This document shows positions 53,458-61,922 of a stretch of 64,000 nt of DNA, one piece after another. A program made the position numbers and the translations under genes. The first letter of the stretch is position 1, and every line of letters begins with the position of its first letter. The stretch spans positions 4,699 to 68,698 of the forward strand of contig DATKZQ010000106.1 in the NCBI GenBank assembly GCA_035527895.1. Direction: 5' to 3'. The notes under the pieces were generated by a model, which ran no database searches, was not told the origin of the DNA, and saw only the letters and a program-made list of their open reading frames with translations. Origin of the DNA: JADFWK01 sp035527895 (GTDB lineage Bacteria > Desulfobacterota > DSM-4660 > Desulfatiglandales > B25-G16).

Positions 53458-55191
53458 ATGTTTAACCGTTATTTTCAACAGGAACTGGACAATTTAAAGG
53501 ATCTGGGTGCGGAATTCTCAAAGGCCCATCCGGCAGTGGCACCCATGCTCAGCGGTCGTTCCTCCGACCCCGATGTTGATCGCCTTCTGGAAGGGGTTGC
53601 TTTTCTGACAGGCCTCTTAAGAGAGAAGCTGGATGATGAATTTCCGGAGATCATTCACGAACTGGTCCAGCTCATCTGGCCGCACTACCTGCGCCCGCTG
53701 CCGTCTGCTTCCATTGTGGCCTTTGCGCCCAAGCCCATCCTGAAACAGTCCATGACCATCCCGCCCCTCACCCAGGTGGCCTCGGCACCGGTGGAGGGCA
53801 CGTCCTGTCTGTTTCAGACCTGTTACCCGGTGGAAGTTCATCCGTTGCACCTCCTGGAGGCGTCTTTTGTGGAGACCTCGGGGCAACCGCCTGCCATCCG
53901 GCTGCTGCTGGAGCTCAAAGGCTTAAACCTTGAAACCTGGCAGCCCCAGGCATTGCGCTTTTACCTTGCCGGAGATTTTCCGGCCGCCACCGATCTTTAC
54001 CTCCTGCTACGACGCTACCTGAGGCGGATCTTGATCAGCGCCGCAGGCAGCAAGGGCGTTTTGACCCTTTCCCCGGAGAACCTGAAACCCGTCGGATTCG
54101 GCCCGGATCAGGGCATGATACCGTATCCTACCAATTCATTCCCCGGATACCGGACGATTCAAGAGTATTTCATGCTGCCGGAGAAATTCCTGTTCCTGGA
54201 TCTCGTTGGGTGGGATCAGTGGCAAGGCCGAGGCCAGGGAACCAAGTTTGAGATCAGGTTTGAGCTGGACAAAATTCCCTTTGCCGCACCCCGCATCAAG
54301 ACCGGGAATTTTGTCCTGTTCGCCACACCGGTCATTAATATTTTTCCCCACGATGCAGACCCAATACGCCTGGATCACCGCAGAACCGAATACCGGGTGC
54401 GCCCTGCCGGTCAAAAGGATGCTCATTATCAAGTGTACTCGGTGGAACAAGTGATCGCATTCGTTCAGGGAACCGCACAAGAGCGGGTCTATATGCCGTT
54501 TGAGCTATTTAGCTCGGATTCGAACGGCGCCCCCGTGTATCACGTGAATATCCGAACCTCGCCTGTTCGAGCAGGTCTCGACGTCTATTTGTCTGTCGTC
54601 TATCCACCGGAGTCGGGATTGCCGGCATCGGAAACCCTGTCGATTCAGCTTCTGTGTACCAACGGGTACTTGCCCGACGAAATCAGGACCGGTGACATCT
54701 CTCTGCCCACAGGCAGTTCACCTGAACAGGTGGAATTCAAAAACTTGCGGCCGCCCACGAGCAACATCCTGCCGCCGCTGGGGACAGATCTCCTCTGGCG
54801 CCTGATTTCCCATCTGTCACTGAACTATGCTTCGCTGTCCAATACTGAAAATGTGCAGGCACTCTTAAACCTGTATTTATTCAAAGATCCCCGGAAACCG
54901 GAGGCTTTGCTGGCCAACCAGAAACGAGTTGCCGGCATCCAGGGCATAGAATCAAGAGGGGCAGACCGACTGGTATCCAGGGTTATGATGCGGGGCCGCG
55001 ACATCAAGGTGGAAGCCCGCCATGACCATTTCGCCAGCCAGGGGGACCTATTCCTGTTCGGCAGCATCCTCGATCATTTCCTGGGATCCTATGCCTCCAT
55101 AAACACATTCACGATGCTCACGCTGAGGGAAGTCATAACAGGAGAAACGTATCAATGGCCGGCCAGGTTGGGGGATCACCCTCTCGTATAG
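53458..55191 (+). CDS. tssF: T6SS baseplate protein TssF
   Basis: A 577-residue protein with the TssF N-terminus FNRYFQQELDNLKDLGAEFS, then LSGRSSDPDVDRLLEGVAFL and LVQLIWPHYLRPLPSASIV. The C-terminal part has GRDIKVEARHDHFASQGDL and FLFGSILDHFLGSYASINTF, also standard. It forms wedges with TssG and TssE. It overlaps tssG by 37 bases, indicating coupled translation. Confidence 0.96.
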   Translation: MFNRYFQQELDNLKDLGAEFSKAHPAVAPMLSGRSSDPDVDRLLEGVAFLTGLLREKLDDEFPEIIHELVQLIWPHYLRPLPSASIVAFAPKPILKQSMTIPPLTQVASAPVEGTSCLFQTCYPVEVHPLHLLEASFVETSGQPPAIRLLLELKGLNLETWQPQALRFYLAGDFPAATDLYLLLRRYLRRILISAAGSKGVLTLSPENLKPVGFGPDQGMIPYPTNSFPGYRTIQEYFMLPEKFLFLDLVGWDQWQGRGQGTKFEIRFELDKIPFAAPRIKTGNFVLFATPVINIFPHDADPIRLDHRRTEYRVRPAGQKDAHYQVYSVEQVIAFVQGTAQERVYMPFELFSSDSNGAPVYHVNIRTSPVRAGLDVYLSVVYPPESGLPASETLSIQLLCTNGYLPDEIRTGDISLPTGSSPEQVEFKNLRPPTSNILPPLGTDLLWRLISHLSLNYASLSNTENVQALLNLYLFKDPRKPEALLANQKRVAGIQGIESRGADRLVSRVMMRGRDIKVEARHDHFASQGDLFLFGSILDHFLGSYASINTFTMLTLREVITGETYQWPARLGDHPLV

Positions 55192-56198
55192 ATACCGATG
55201 AGAAACTAAGACTGAAGCACGAGCTTCTGGAGAAAGGACCTGCTTTTTCTTTCTTCCAGATCATCCGATTGTTGCGCCTCCTCTCCCTCAAATCCTCCCG
55301 GACACAAAAGCCTCCTTCTGATTTCAGCGAAACGATCCGCATAAAGCCCAACCTCTCCCTGGCGTTTCCCGCTTCCGACGTGGAAAGCGTGCAGGAGGTC
55401 GGAGACCCAGAGGATCCGCGGTTCTTGATTATCGCCAACTTCCTGGGTCTTTACGGTTCCACCTCACCCCTGCCCACATTTTACACGGAAGACCTCATCG
55501 ACGAGGCCACCCAGGATGAATCGGTGACCAGGGACTTCATAGACATCCTCAATCAGCGGCTTTTTGCCCTGCTCTTTGAGTGCTGGGGAAAATATCGCCA
55601 GTCGCTCAAGGTAGTGGAGGAACAAAGCTCCGCGTACATCGACCGGCTGTTTTGTCTGCTCGGCCTTGGAGAGGTATCCTTCCGGAAGGCTATCCCCGAG
55701 CCGCACCGGCTGCTGCGATATATCGGGCTCTTCACCCAGTTTCCTCACTCCGCAATGGCGCTCAAAACACTGCTGAACGATGCCTTGGGTGCAACGGCCG
55801 TCGAGGTGATTCCCTGTGTCGAGCGAACCGCCAAAATACCGGAAAATCAAACGCTGCGCCTGGGAGCATCCGGGTGCCGTCTCGGTGTCGACACCTACCT
55901 CGGCGATCAGCTGAGGGACCGGATGGGCAAATTCCGAATCAGGCTCGGCCCGCTCAACAGGACCGATTTTAAGCGATTTTCGCCCGGTACCGAGGATTTT
56001 AACCGGGTTTCATCTCTAACCGATCTGTACTTCGTTGAACCGCTGGAATACGAACTCGAGCTGATCCTGGCCGAGGGCCAGGCCCTGACGGCCTGCCTGG
56101 GAGATCCGACCCGGGCTACCCTCGGCGTGGACGCCTGGGTTTTTTCGTCTCCCGAGCTGGGAGAGGTACGAGCGGTTTTCAGCCCACAACACCACTGA
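55155..56198 (+). CDS. tssG: T6SS baseplate protein TssG
   Basis: A 347-residue protein. KGPAFSFFQIIRLLRLLS, IRIKPNLSLAFPASDVESV and LGLYGSTSPLPTFYTEDLI are conserved TssG segments, followed by FCLLGLGEVSFRKAIPE. It completes the TssEFG wedge. The start is inside the tssF 3' end. Confidence 0.95.
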   Translation: MAGQVGGSPSRIDTDEKLRLKHELLEKGPAFSFFQIIRLLRLLSLKSSRTQKPPSDFSETIRIKPNLSLAFPASDVESVQEVGDPEDPRFLIIANFLGLYGSTSPLPTFYTEDLIDEATQDESVTRDFIDILNQRLFALLFECWGKYRQSLKVVEEQSSAYIDRLFCLLGLGEVSFRKAIPEPHRLLRYIGLFTQFPHSAMALKTLLNDALGATAVEVIPCVERTAKIPENQTLRLGASGCRLGVDTYLGDQLRDRMGKFRIRLGPLNRTDFKRFSPGTEDFNRVSSLTDLYFVEPLEYELELILAEGQALTACLGDPTRATLGVDAWVFSSPELGEVRAVFSPQHH

Positions 56199-56211
56199 AA
56201 GGGGTAAAACC

Positions 56212-58845
56212 ATGATTTCCGTTGATATCAAATCACTTTTGAGACGCCTTAATACCTACTGCACCCGCTGTCTGGAAGCGTCAGCCGGCCTGTGTGTCTC
56301 CCGCACCCATTACGAAGTTGCGGTGGAGCACATGCTCGCCAAGTTGCTGGAGGACCCCCAGTCCGATATCCCCTTGATCCTGCGCCACTTCGACATCGAT
56401 GGCGGCCGGGTTCAAAAGGCAATCGACCAGTCCCTAGAGGAGTTCAAGACCGGCAACGCCGCCAAGCCCGTATTCTCTCCCCTGCTCATGGAGTGGTTTC
56501 AGGAGGCGTGGCTGTCTTCCTCCGTCGATCTGGGCGAGAACCGGGTTCGGTCCGGCGCCCTCATGCTGGCCTTTTTGAGCCGCTCCTCTCAGTTTGCAAC
56601 AGGCGGGTACGTGGATCTGTTAAGCTCCATCAGCCGCGATGCCTTGATGGCCCAATTCTGGGACATCCTCAAAAACTCTAGCGAAAAACCCTCGGCACGG
56701 CTCGAGCGGGCGGAGGAGGCTGCTGCGCCCGCGGGGGGAACCGCGCTGGCACAGTTCTGTGTAGATTTTACCGGCAAGGCCGCTTCCGGAGAAATCGACC
56801 CGGTATTCGGCCGGGATCGGGAGATCCGTCAGATGGTGGACATCCTGGCCCGGAGGCGCAAAAACAACCCCATCGTCGTGGGTGAGGCCGGCGTAGGCAA
56901 AACCGCGGTGGTGGAAGGCCTGGCCCTGAGAGTAGTGGAGGGTGATGTGCCGGAGCTCTTGCGCGATGTTTCCATCCTCGGTTTGGACATGGGCTTGCTC
57001 CAGGCAGGCGCCGGCATGAAGGGGGAGTTTGAAAACCGGCTGAAGGCGGTGATCAACGAAGTTAAGGCCTCGGAAAAACCCATCATCCTCTTTATCGACG
57101 AGGCGCACACCCTGATCGGAGCAGGCGGAGCAGCCGGTGGCAGCGACGCGGCCAACCTGCTGAAGCCGGCCCTGGCCAGGGGTGAGCTGCGCACCGTTGC
57201 CGCTACCACCTGGTCGGAGTACAAGAAGTACTTTGAAAGGGATGCCGCCCTGGCCCGCCGGTTTCAGCTGGTAAAGCTGGATGAACCGTCAGAGAAAACC
57301 GCCGTATTGATCTTGCGGGGCCTGAAAGAAAAATACGAATCCGCCCACAACGTGATTGTCAGAGACGATGCCATCGAGGCTGCGGCGGCCCTTTCAAGCC
57401 GCTACATCTCGGGCCGGCAGCTGCCGGACAAGGCCGTGGACCTGCTGGATACGGCTGCGGCCCGGGTGAAGGTGCTGCTCACCGCCAAACCCGACGTAGT
57501 AGAAGACAAGGAGCGCACCATCCAGGCGCTGGAGCGTGAGAAAAGGGCTCTTGAGCGGGACCGGCTGCACGGCATCGAGACCGATCTGGATCGTCACAAA
57601 GAGATCGAGAAAAAATTGGCAACATTGAATCATGAGCTTACCGCGCTTAAGGAGCGCTGGCTCAAAGAGCAGGCCCTTGCCCATGAGGTCATCGAGCTCA
57701 GGCGCTCTCTCTACGAGCTGAAAACCGGAGAAAAACCTGACGAAGCCAAGGAGAAGGAACTCAAGGAACAGGTCGACAAGGCCTTTGCCGAACTCCAAAG
57801 CCTTCAGGGCGACTCTCCGCTCGTCAAGATCGAGGTGGACCCGGACGTGGTATCCAAGGTGGTCTCCGACTGGACCGGTATCCCCCTCGGCAAGGTCATG
57901 CGGGATGAGGCCCTCAATATCATCAAGCTGGAGGAAAACCTCAAGCAGCGAATCAAGGGTCAGGACGGGGCCCTGGGCGTGATTACCCAGGCCATCAAAT
58001 CCGCCAAGGCCGGGATCAAGGACCCCAGCCAGCCTATGGGCGTCTTTCTGCTGGTGGGCCCCAGCGGCGTGGGCAAGACCGAAACCGGACTGGTGATCGC
58101 CGATCTGCTTTTCGGCGGCGATAACTTCATGGTGACCGTCAACATGAGCGAGTTCCAGGAAAAGCACACGGTCAGCCGCTTGATCGGATCTCCCCCGGGT
58201 TATGTCGGGTACGGCGAGGGGGGTGTGCTTACCGAGGCCGTGCGCCAGCGCCCCTATTCCGTGGTTTTGATCGACGAGGTGGAAAAGGGGCACCTGGAGG
58301 TGATGAACATTTTCTACCAGGTGTTCGACAAGGGCATGCTGGCCGACGGCGAGGGACGGGTCATCGATTTCAAGAACACGGTGCTCTTTCTGACCAGCAA
58401 CCTGGCCACGGACGTGATTACCGAGCTCTGCGCAGGTGACGAGATGCCTTCTACCGAGACGGTCAGCGCCGCCATCCGGCCTATCTTGAGCAACCACTTC
58501 AAGCCCGCCCTTCTGGCGCGCATGACCGTGGTGCCCTTTTTCACCCTGCCGCCCGATATCCTCAAGGACATCGTGGTCCTCAAGCTGGAAAAGCTGGTCA
58601 ACCGCCTTGCCCAGACCCACAAGATGAAGCTCGTCTATACTCAGAAGGTGGTGGATCAGATCGCCGCCCGGTGCACCGAGGTTGAGACCGGGGCCAGAAA
58701 CATCGACTATATCATGACGGGGAGCATCATGCCCCGCATGTCGCAGGAGATCCTCACGCGCATGGGCGAGGGCGCCGTGCCGGCCGAAGTCCACCTGGAC
58801 CTGGCCAAAGATGGAACCTTTAAGATCAGCTTTAAAGGAGTATAA
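56212..58845 (+). CDS. clpV: T6SS AAA+ ATPase ClpV (TssH)
   Basis: An 877-residue Hsp100 ATPase. The N-terminal domain (residues about 10-150) includes CLEASAGLCVSRTHYEVAVE, the ClpV-specific start. Walker A motifs are GEAGVGKT (about 224) and GPSGVGKT (about 616); Walker B motifs are ILFIDEAHT and VVLIDEVEK. A coiled-coil middle domain lies near residues 440-530. It disassembles the contracted sheath. ATG after AAAGGGG; 2 bases separate it from vgrG. Confidence 0.97.
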   Translation: MISVDIKSLLRRLNTYCTRCLEASAGLCVSRTHYEVAVEHMLAKLLEDPQSDIPLILRHFDIDGGRVQKAIDQSLEEFKTGNAAKPVFSPLLMEWFQEAWLSSSVDLGENRVRSGALMLAFLSRSSQFATGGYVDLLSSISRDALMAQFWDILKNSSEKPSARLERAEEAAAPAGGTALAQFCVDFTGKAASGEIDPVFGRDREIRQMVDILARRRKNNPIVVGEAGVGKTAVVEGLALRVVEGDVPELLRDVSILGLDMGLLQAGAGMKGEFENRLKAVINEVKASEKPIILFIDEAHTLIGAGGAAGGSDAANLLKPALARGELRTVAATTWSEYKKYFERDAALARRFQLVKLDEPSEKTAVLILRGLKEKYESAHNVIVRDDAIEAAAALSSRYISGRQLPDKAVDLLDTAAARVKVLLTAKPDVVEDKERTIQALEREKRALERDRLHGIETDLDRHKEIEKKLATLNHELTALKERWLKEQALAHEVIELRRSLYELKTGEKPDEAKEKELKEQVDKAFAELQSLQGDSPLVKIEVDPDVVSKVVSDWTGIPLGKVMRDEALNIIKLEENLKQRIKGQDGALGVITQAIKSAKAGIKDPSQPMGVFLLVGPSGVGKTETGLVIADLLFGGDNFMVTVNMSEFQEKHTVSRLIGSPPGYVGYGEGGVLTEAVRQRPYSVVLIDEVEKGHLEVMNIFYQVFDKGMLADGEGRVIDFKNTVLFLTSNLATDVITELCAGDEMPSTETVSAAIRPILSNHFKPALLARMTVVPFFTLPPDILKDIVVLKLEKLVNRLAQTHKMKLVYTQKVVDQIAARCTEVETGARNIDYIMTGSIMPRMSQEILTRMGEGAVPAEVHLDLAKDGTFKISFKGV

Positions 58846-58847
58846 CC

Positions 58848-61799
58848 ATGGCTATCGATGAGACCAAGCGATTTACCTTTGCCTCCCAGGGTATGCCGGA
58901 CGATACCTTTGCGGTGGTTACCTTCAAAGGCACCGAGGGCATATCCCGGCTCTATGAGTTCGACATCACCCTTGCCTCGGACGACGGCGAGATCGACCTC
59001 AAGGGGGTCCTGCAGAACCCTGCCACCCTGACCATCAAGGGCGGTGATCAAGACCTCCCCATCCACGGGGCCGTGTCCCAATTTGAGCAGCTCAACGAGG
59101 TAAAGGGCCACTACTTCTACCGCGCCCTTCTGGTGCCCCGGCTGCGGCAGACCAGCCTCTATCACGAGAACCAGCTCTTTCTGGATAAAAAGGTACCGGA
59201 TATCATCGAGGAGATCCTGAAACAGGCCGGGTTGACCACCCAGGACTACGAACTGAAGCTGACCAGGAGCTATCCCCAGTGGGAGTACATCTGCCAGTAC
59301 CGGGAGACCGACTTTGATTTCATCTCCCGGTGGATGGAGCGGGAGGGGATCTACTATTACTTCGAGCAAGGGGAGCAGAACGAAAAAATCATCATCACCG
59401 ACAGCTCCACCGCCCACAAGGACATCCCCGGTGATGCGACCATCCCCTATTTCCCACCCTCGGGCCTAGGGCCCGAAGAGGAGGCCATTAGGGCCTTTGT
59501 CTGCACCCAGAAGATGCTCCCCAAAAAGGTGATTCTCAGGGATTACAACTACCGCAAGCCCTCCCTGGAGCTCAAGGCCGAGGCCGAGGTGGACTCCAAG
59601 GGACGGGGAGACGTGTACCTGTACGGAGAACACTTCAAAGACCCCGGGCAGGGTAATGAGCTCGCCAAGATCAGGGCCGAAGAGATCAAGTGCCGGGAGA
59701 ATATATTCCACGGTGAGGGCACGGCACCGAACCTGTGCCCCGGGTTTCTTTTTGAGCTCGAGGGTCATTACCGTGACGGCTACAACCAAAAATACCTGAT
59801 CCTCGAGGTGGAACACGAGGGACATCAGACCGGCTCCTTTTGGGCCGGTGTGGGAGAAGAGCCGGCCGAGGGAGAAAAGAAGCTTACCTATGCCAACCGG
59901 TTTACCGCTATCCCTTCGGATGTCCAGTTCCGGCCCGAGCGCACCACCCCCAAGTCCCGGTTTCACGGCACCATGAACGCAACGGTCGATGCCGCCGGTG
60001 ACGGGCAGCAGGCCGAAATCGACGATCAGGGCCGCTACAAGGTGATCCTTCCCTTCGACCAGAGCGGCAACAAGGATGGCAAGGCCTCCCGCTGGGTGCG
60101 CATGGCCCAGCCCTATGCGGGCTCAGAATACGGCATGCACTTCCCCCTGCACAAGGGCGCCGAGGTGCTCTTGACCTTCGCGGACGGCGACCCTGACAGG
60201 CCCATCATCTCCGGTTCCGTGCCCAACCCGGAGACGACCAGCCCGGTCACAAGCGCCAACCAGACCAGGAGTGTCGTCCGCGACAACTTCGGTAACGAGA
60301 TGATCTTCGACGCCACACCCGGAGATGAGCACATTCGGCTGTACAGCCCGCACCACGACTCAGGGCTCGAACTCGGAAGAAGCGCGTTTAAATACACGAC
60401 CAGCGACGATGCGGATCTCGCATTCGGCAATAAAATAGAGGGCGTAATCGGCAACAAGATTGATTTTCTGGGCGGGTTTAAGGTGGAAGGTATGGTGGGA
60501 ACCTCATTCAATGCTCTGGTTGGATTAGATTATAACTTTACATGGGCAGGATCATTTGCCTGGAATTTTGGGTTTAAATCCGATTTCAGTTTGGGGGCAA
60601 TGGTAGAGGATTCAAATAAGGATATTCTATTTACATCAACTCAAGATTTCATCATCGGCGCAGGTGACGAATTTTGCCTGGCTGCGGGCACCCAGAACCC
60701 TGACTATGGTAAGAATCAGAATATAAACAAAAGCGTTATGCGTGCGACCCCTGACGGAGTTACACTTGCCTTAGGTAACGAATTGACGGAGACCGGAGAG
60801 GGAATAGGTGACGGGGATTGGTATCGTAAAACTACTAAATGGGATAGATTGAAGCCTGGCTTGCCAATCTTGAGTGCGATAACTAGTATAGCTGCTATGA
60901 TCGTCAGTAGTTTGCACCAAACACATGGGAAAGAAGCTGGAAAAATAAGCTTTTTTCCTTATATGTTATTAGGCGGTGTAATAAATGCAATTGCTATTGG
61001 TTTCGCGAGTAAGTTTTACGACGATAATCTATCTGATGTTAAAATTGAGCCTGTCAGGCATAAACTACCTAGGCAAAAGATCTGGTTGCACAGAGACGGA
61101 ACCATCGGGATCATTTCTACAAAAGGGATAGATACTCGTAAGCATCCTTTGGAAGGTTCTCCTGAGCAAATTAGACAGAAAGAAATAGATGGAAGTAAAG
61201 GGCGGATCGTGATCGGTGTTAACAACCAAGAAGAAGGAGAAGATAAGGAGGGCTGGCAGTATTACGATAAGTATATTGATTTTCCGGAAAAGAAAAAAGA
61301 CCGAAAAGCATTTTGGGCCACTGTAAAAAAGGCACGCCCTGCATTAGTCAAGGCAACAAACAAGCAGGCTTTGACTGCTGACGAGCAAGGACTGCTAGCT
61401 CAAGTAAGACAAAAGATCAAAAGGAGAAAGCTCGGTGAGGGCTCCAATATTGTTATCGAGAGAGACAAGATCTGGCTTCGTTCGGGGGAGCCGGGGAAAG
61501 AGAACTCTGCAATTTATGTAGATAACAAAAGCGACTCTAAACGGGTAGGGCTTTATTCATATAATCAAGGTAAGCAAGCAGAATTTGCTCGGATCGCGAT
61601 TTTCCAAAATGACGGACAAATCAGTTTAGATAATAAGAAAAGAGACGGCATAATATCTCTTGAGAGCAAAAAACAAATAAAGCTTAAAACGGATGATCAT
61701 GTTTTCATAGGTGCTGGAGGTCAAAAGCAGATATACATCAAAAGCAAAGCTGCATTCTCGGGTGCCATAGAACATCCGAATTTTAAGGTACTAAAATAA
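58848..61799 (+). CDS. vgrG: T6SS spike protein VgrG (TssI) with long C-terminal extension
   Basis: A 983-residue protein, longer than the usual 600-750. Residues 1-480 are the standard gp27/gp5 part: FKGTEGISRLYEFDITLASD, FDFISRWMEREGIYYYFEQ, and the OB-fold RWVRMAQPYAGSEYGMHFP near residue 415 with GDPDRPIISGSVPNP. From about 540 the sequence changes to an extension with two hydrophobic stretches (about 670-689 and 702-724) and a charged, beta-helix-like tail (IYVDNKS, ISLDNKK, IKLKTDDHVFIGAGG). Base composition drops clearly in this part. The extension may be an effector domain carried by the spike. ATG after AAGGAG. Confidence 0.93.
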   Translation: MAIDETKRFTFASQGMPDDTFAVVTFKGTEGISRLYEFDITLASDDGEIDLKGVLQNPATLTIKGGDQDLPIHGAVSQFEQLNEVKGHYFYRALLVPRLRQTSLYHENQLFLDKKVPDIIEEILKQAGLTTQDYELKLTRSYPQWEYICQYRETDFDFISRWMEREGIYYYFEQGEQNEKIIITDSSTAHKDIPGDATIPYFPPSGLGPEEEAIRAFVCTQKMLPKKVILRDYNYRKPSLELKAEAEVDSKGRGDVYLYGEHFKDPGQGNELAKIRAEEIKCRENIFHGEGTAPNLCPGFLFELEGHYRDGYNQKYLILEVEHEGHQTGSFWAGVGEEPAEGEKKLTYANRFTAIPSDVQFRPERTTPKSRFHGTMNATVDAAGDGQQAEIDDQGRYKVILPFDQSGNKDGKASRWVRMAQPYAGSEYGMHFPLHKGAEVLLTFADGDPDRPIISGSVPNPETTSPVTSANQTRSVVRDNFGNEMIFDATPGDEHIRLYSPHHDSGLELGRSAFKYTTSDDADLAFGNKIEGVIGNKIDFLGGFKVEGMVGTSFNALVGLDYNFTWAGSFAWNFGFKSDFSLGAMVEDSNKDILFTSTQDFIIGAGDEFCLAAGTQNPDYGKNQNINKSVMRATPDGVTLALGNELTETGEGIGDGDWYRKTTKWDRLKPGLPILSAITSIAAMIVSSLHQTHGKEAGKISFFPYMLLGGVINAIAIGFASKFYDDNLSDVKIEPVRHKLPRQKIWLHRDGTIGIISTKGIDTRKHPLEGSPEQIRQKEIDGSKGRIVIGVNNQEEGEDKEGWQYYDKYIDFPEKKKDRKAFWATVKKARPALVKATNKQALTADEQGLLAQVRQKIKRRKLGEGSNIVIERDKIWLRSGEPGKENSAIYVDNKSDSKRVGLYSYNQGKQAEFARIAIFQNDGQISLDNKKRDGIISLESKKQIKLKTDDHVFIGAGGQKQIYIKSKAAFSGAIEHPNFKVLK

Positions 61800-61922
61800 C
61801 AACAAATAGCTGCCCGATATGCTGCCGCAAAAGGGATCAAGAAATGCCTGTTTCCTCCGGTCGAGCCCTTCGGAGGTGCATGTGCGGAGCCTACGAATAG
61901 TGCCGCTACTTTACTGATTTCA
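61800..61922 (+). other. open spacer in the vgrG frame before the methyltransferase
   Basis: The 41 codons after the vgrG TAA are open and in the same frame as both vgrG and the methyltransferase gene. They encode an Ala-rich stretch (IAARYAAAKGIKKCLFPP) and contain no ATG. They could be the remains of an adaptor or spike-tip gene. No ribosome site is seen before 61923. Confidence 0.4.

Noticed and set aside
57394..58794. 466-codon open frame on the minus strand within clpV
   Set aside because: It is the GC-rich shadow of the ClpV gene, with no family signature of its own.
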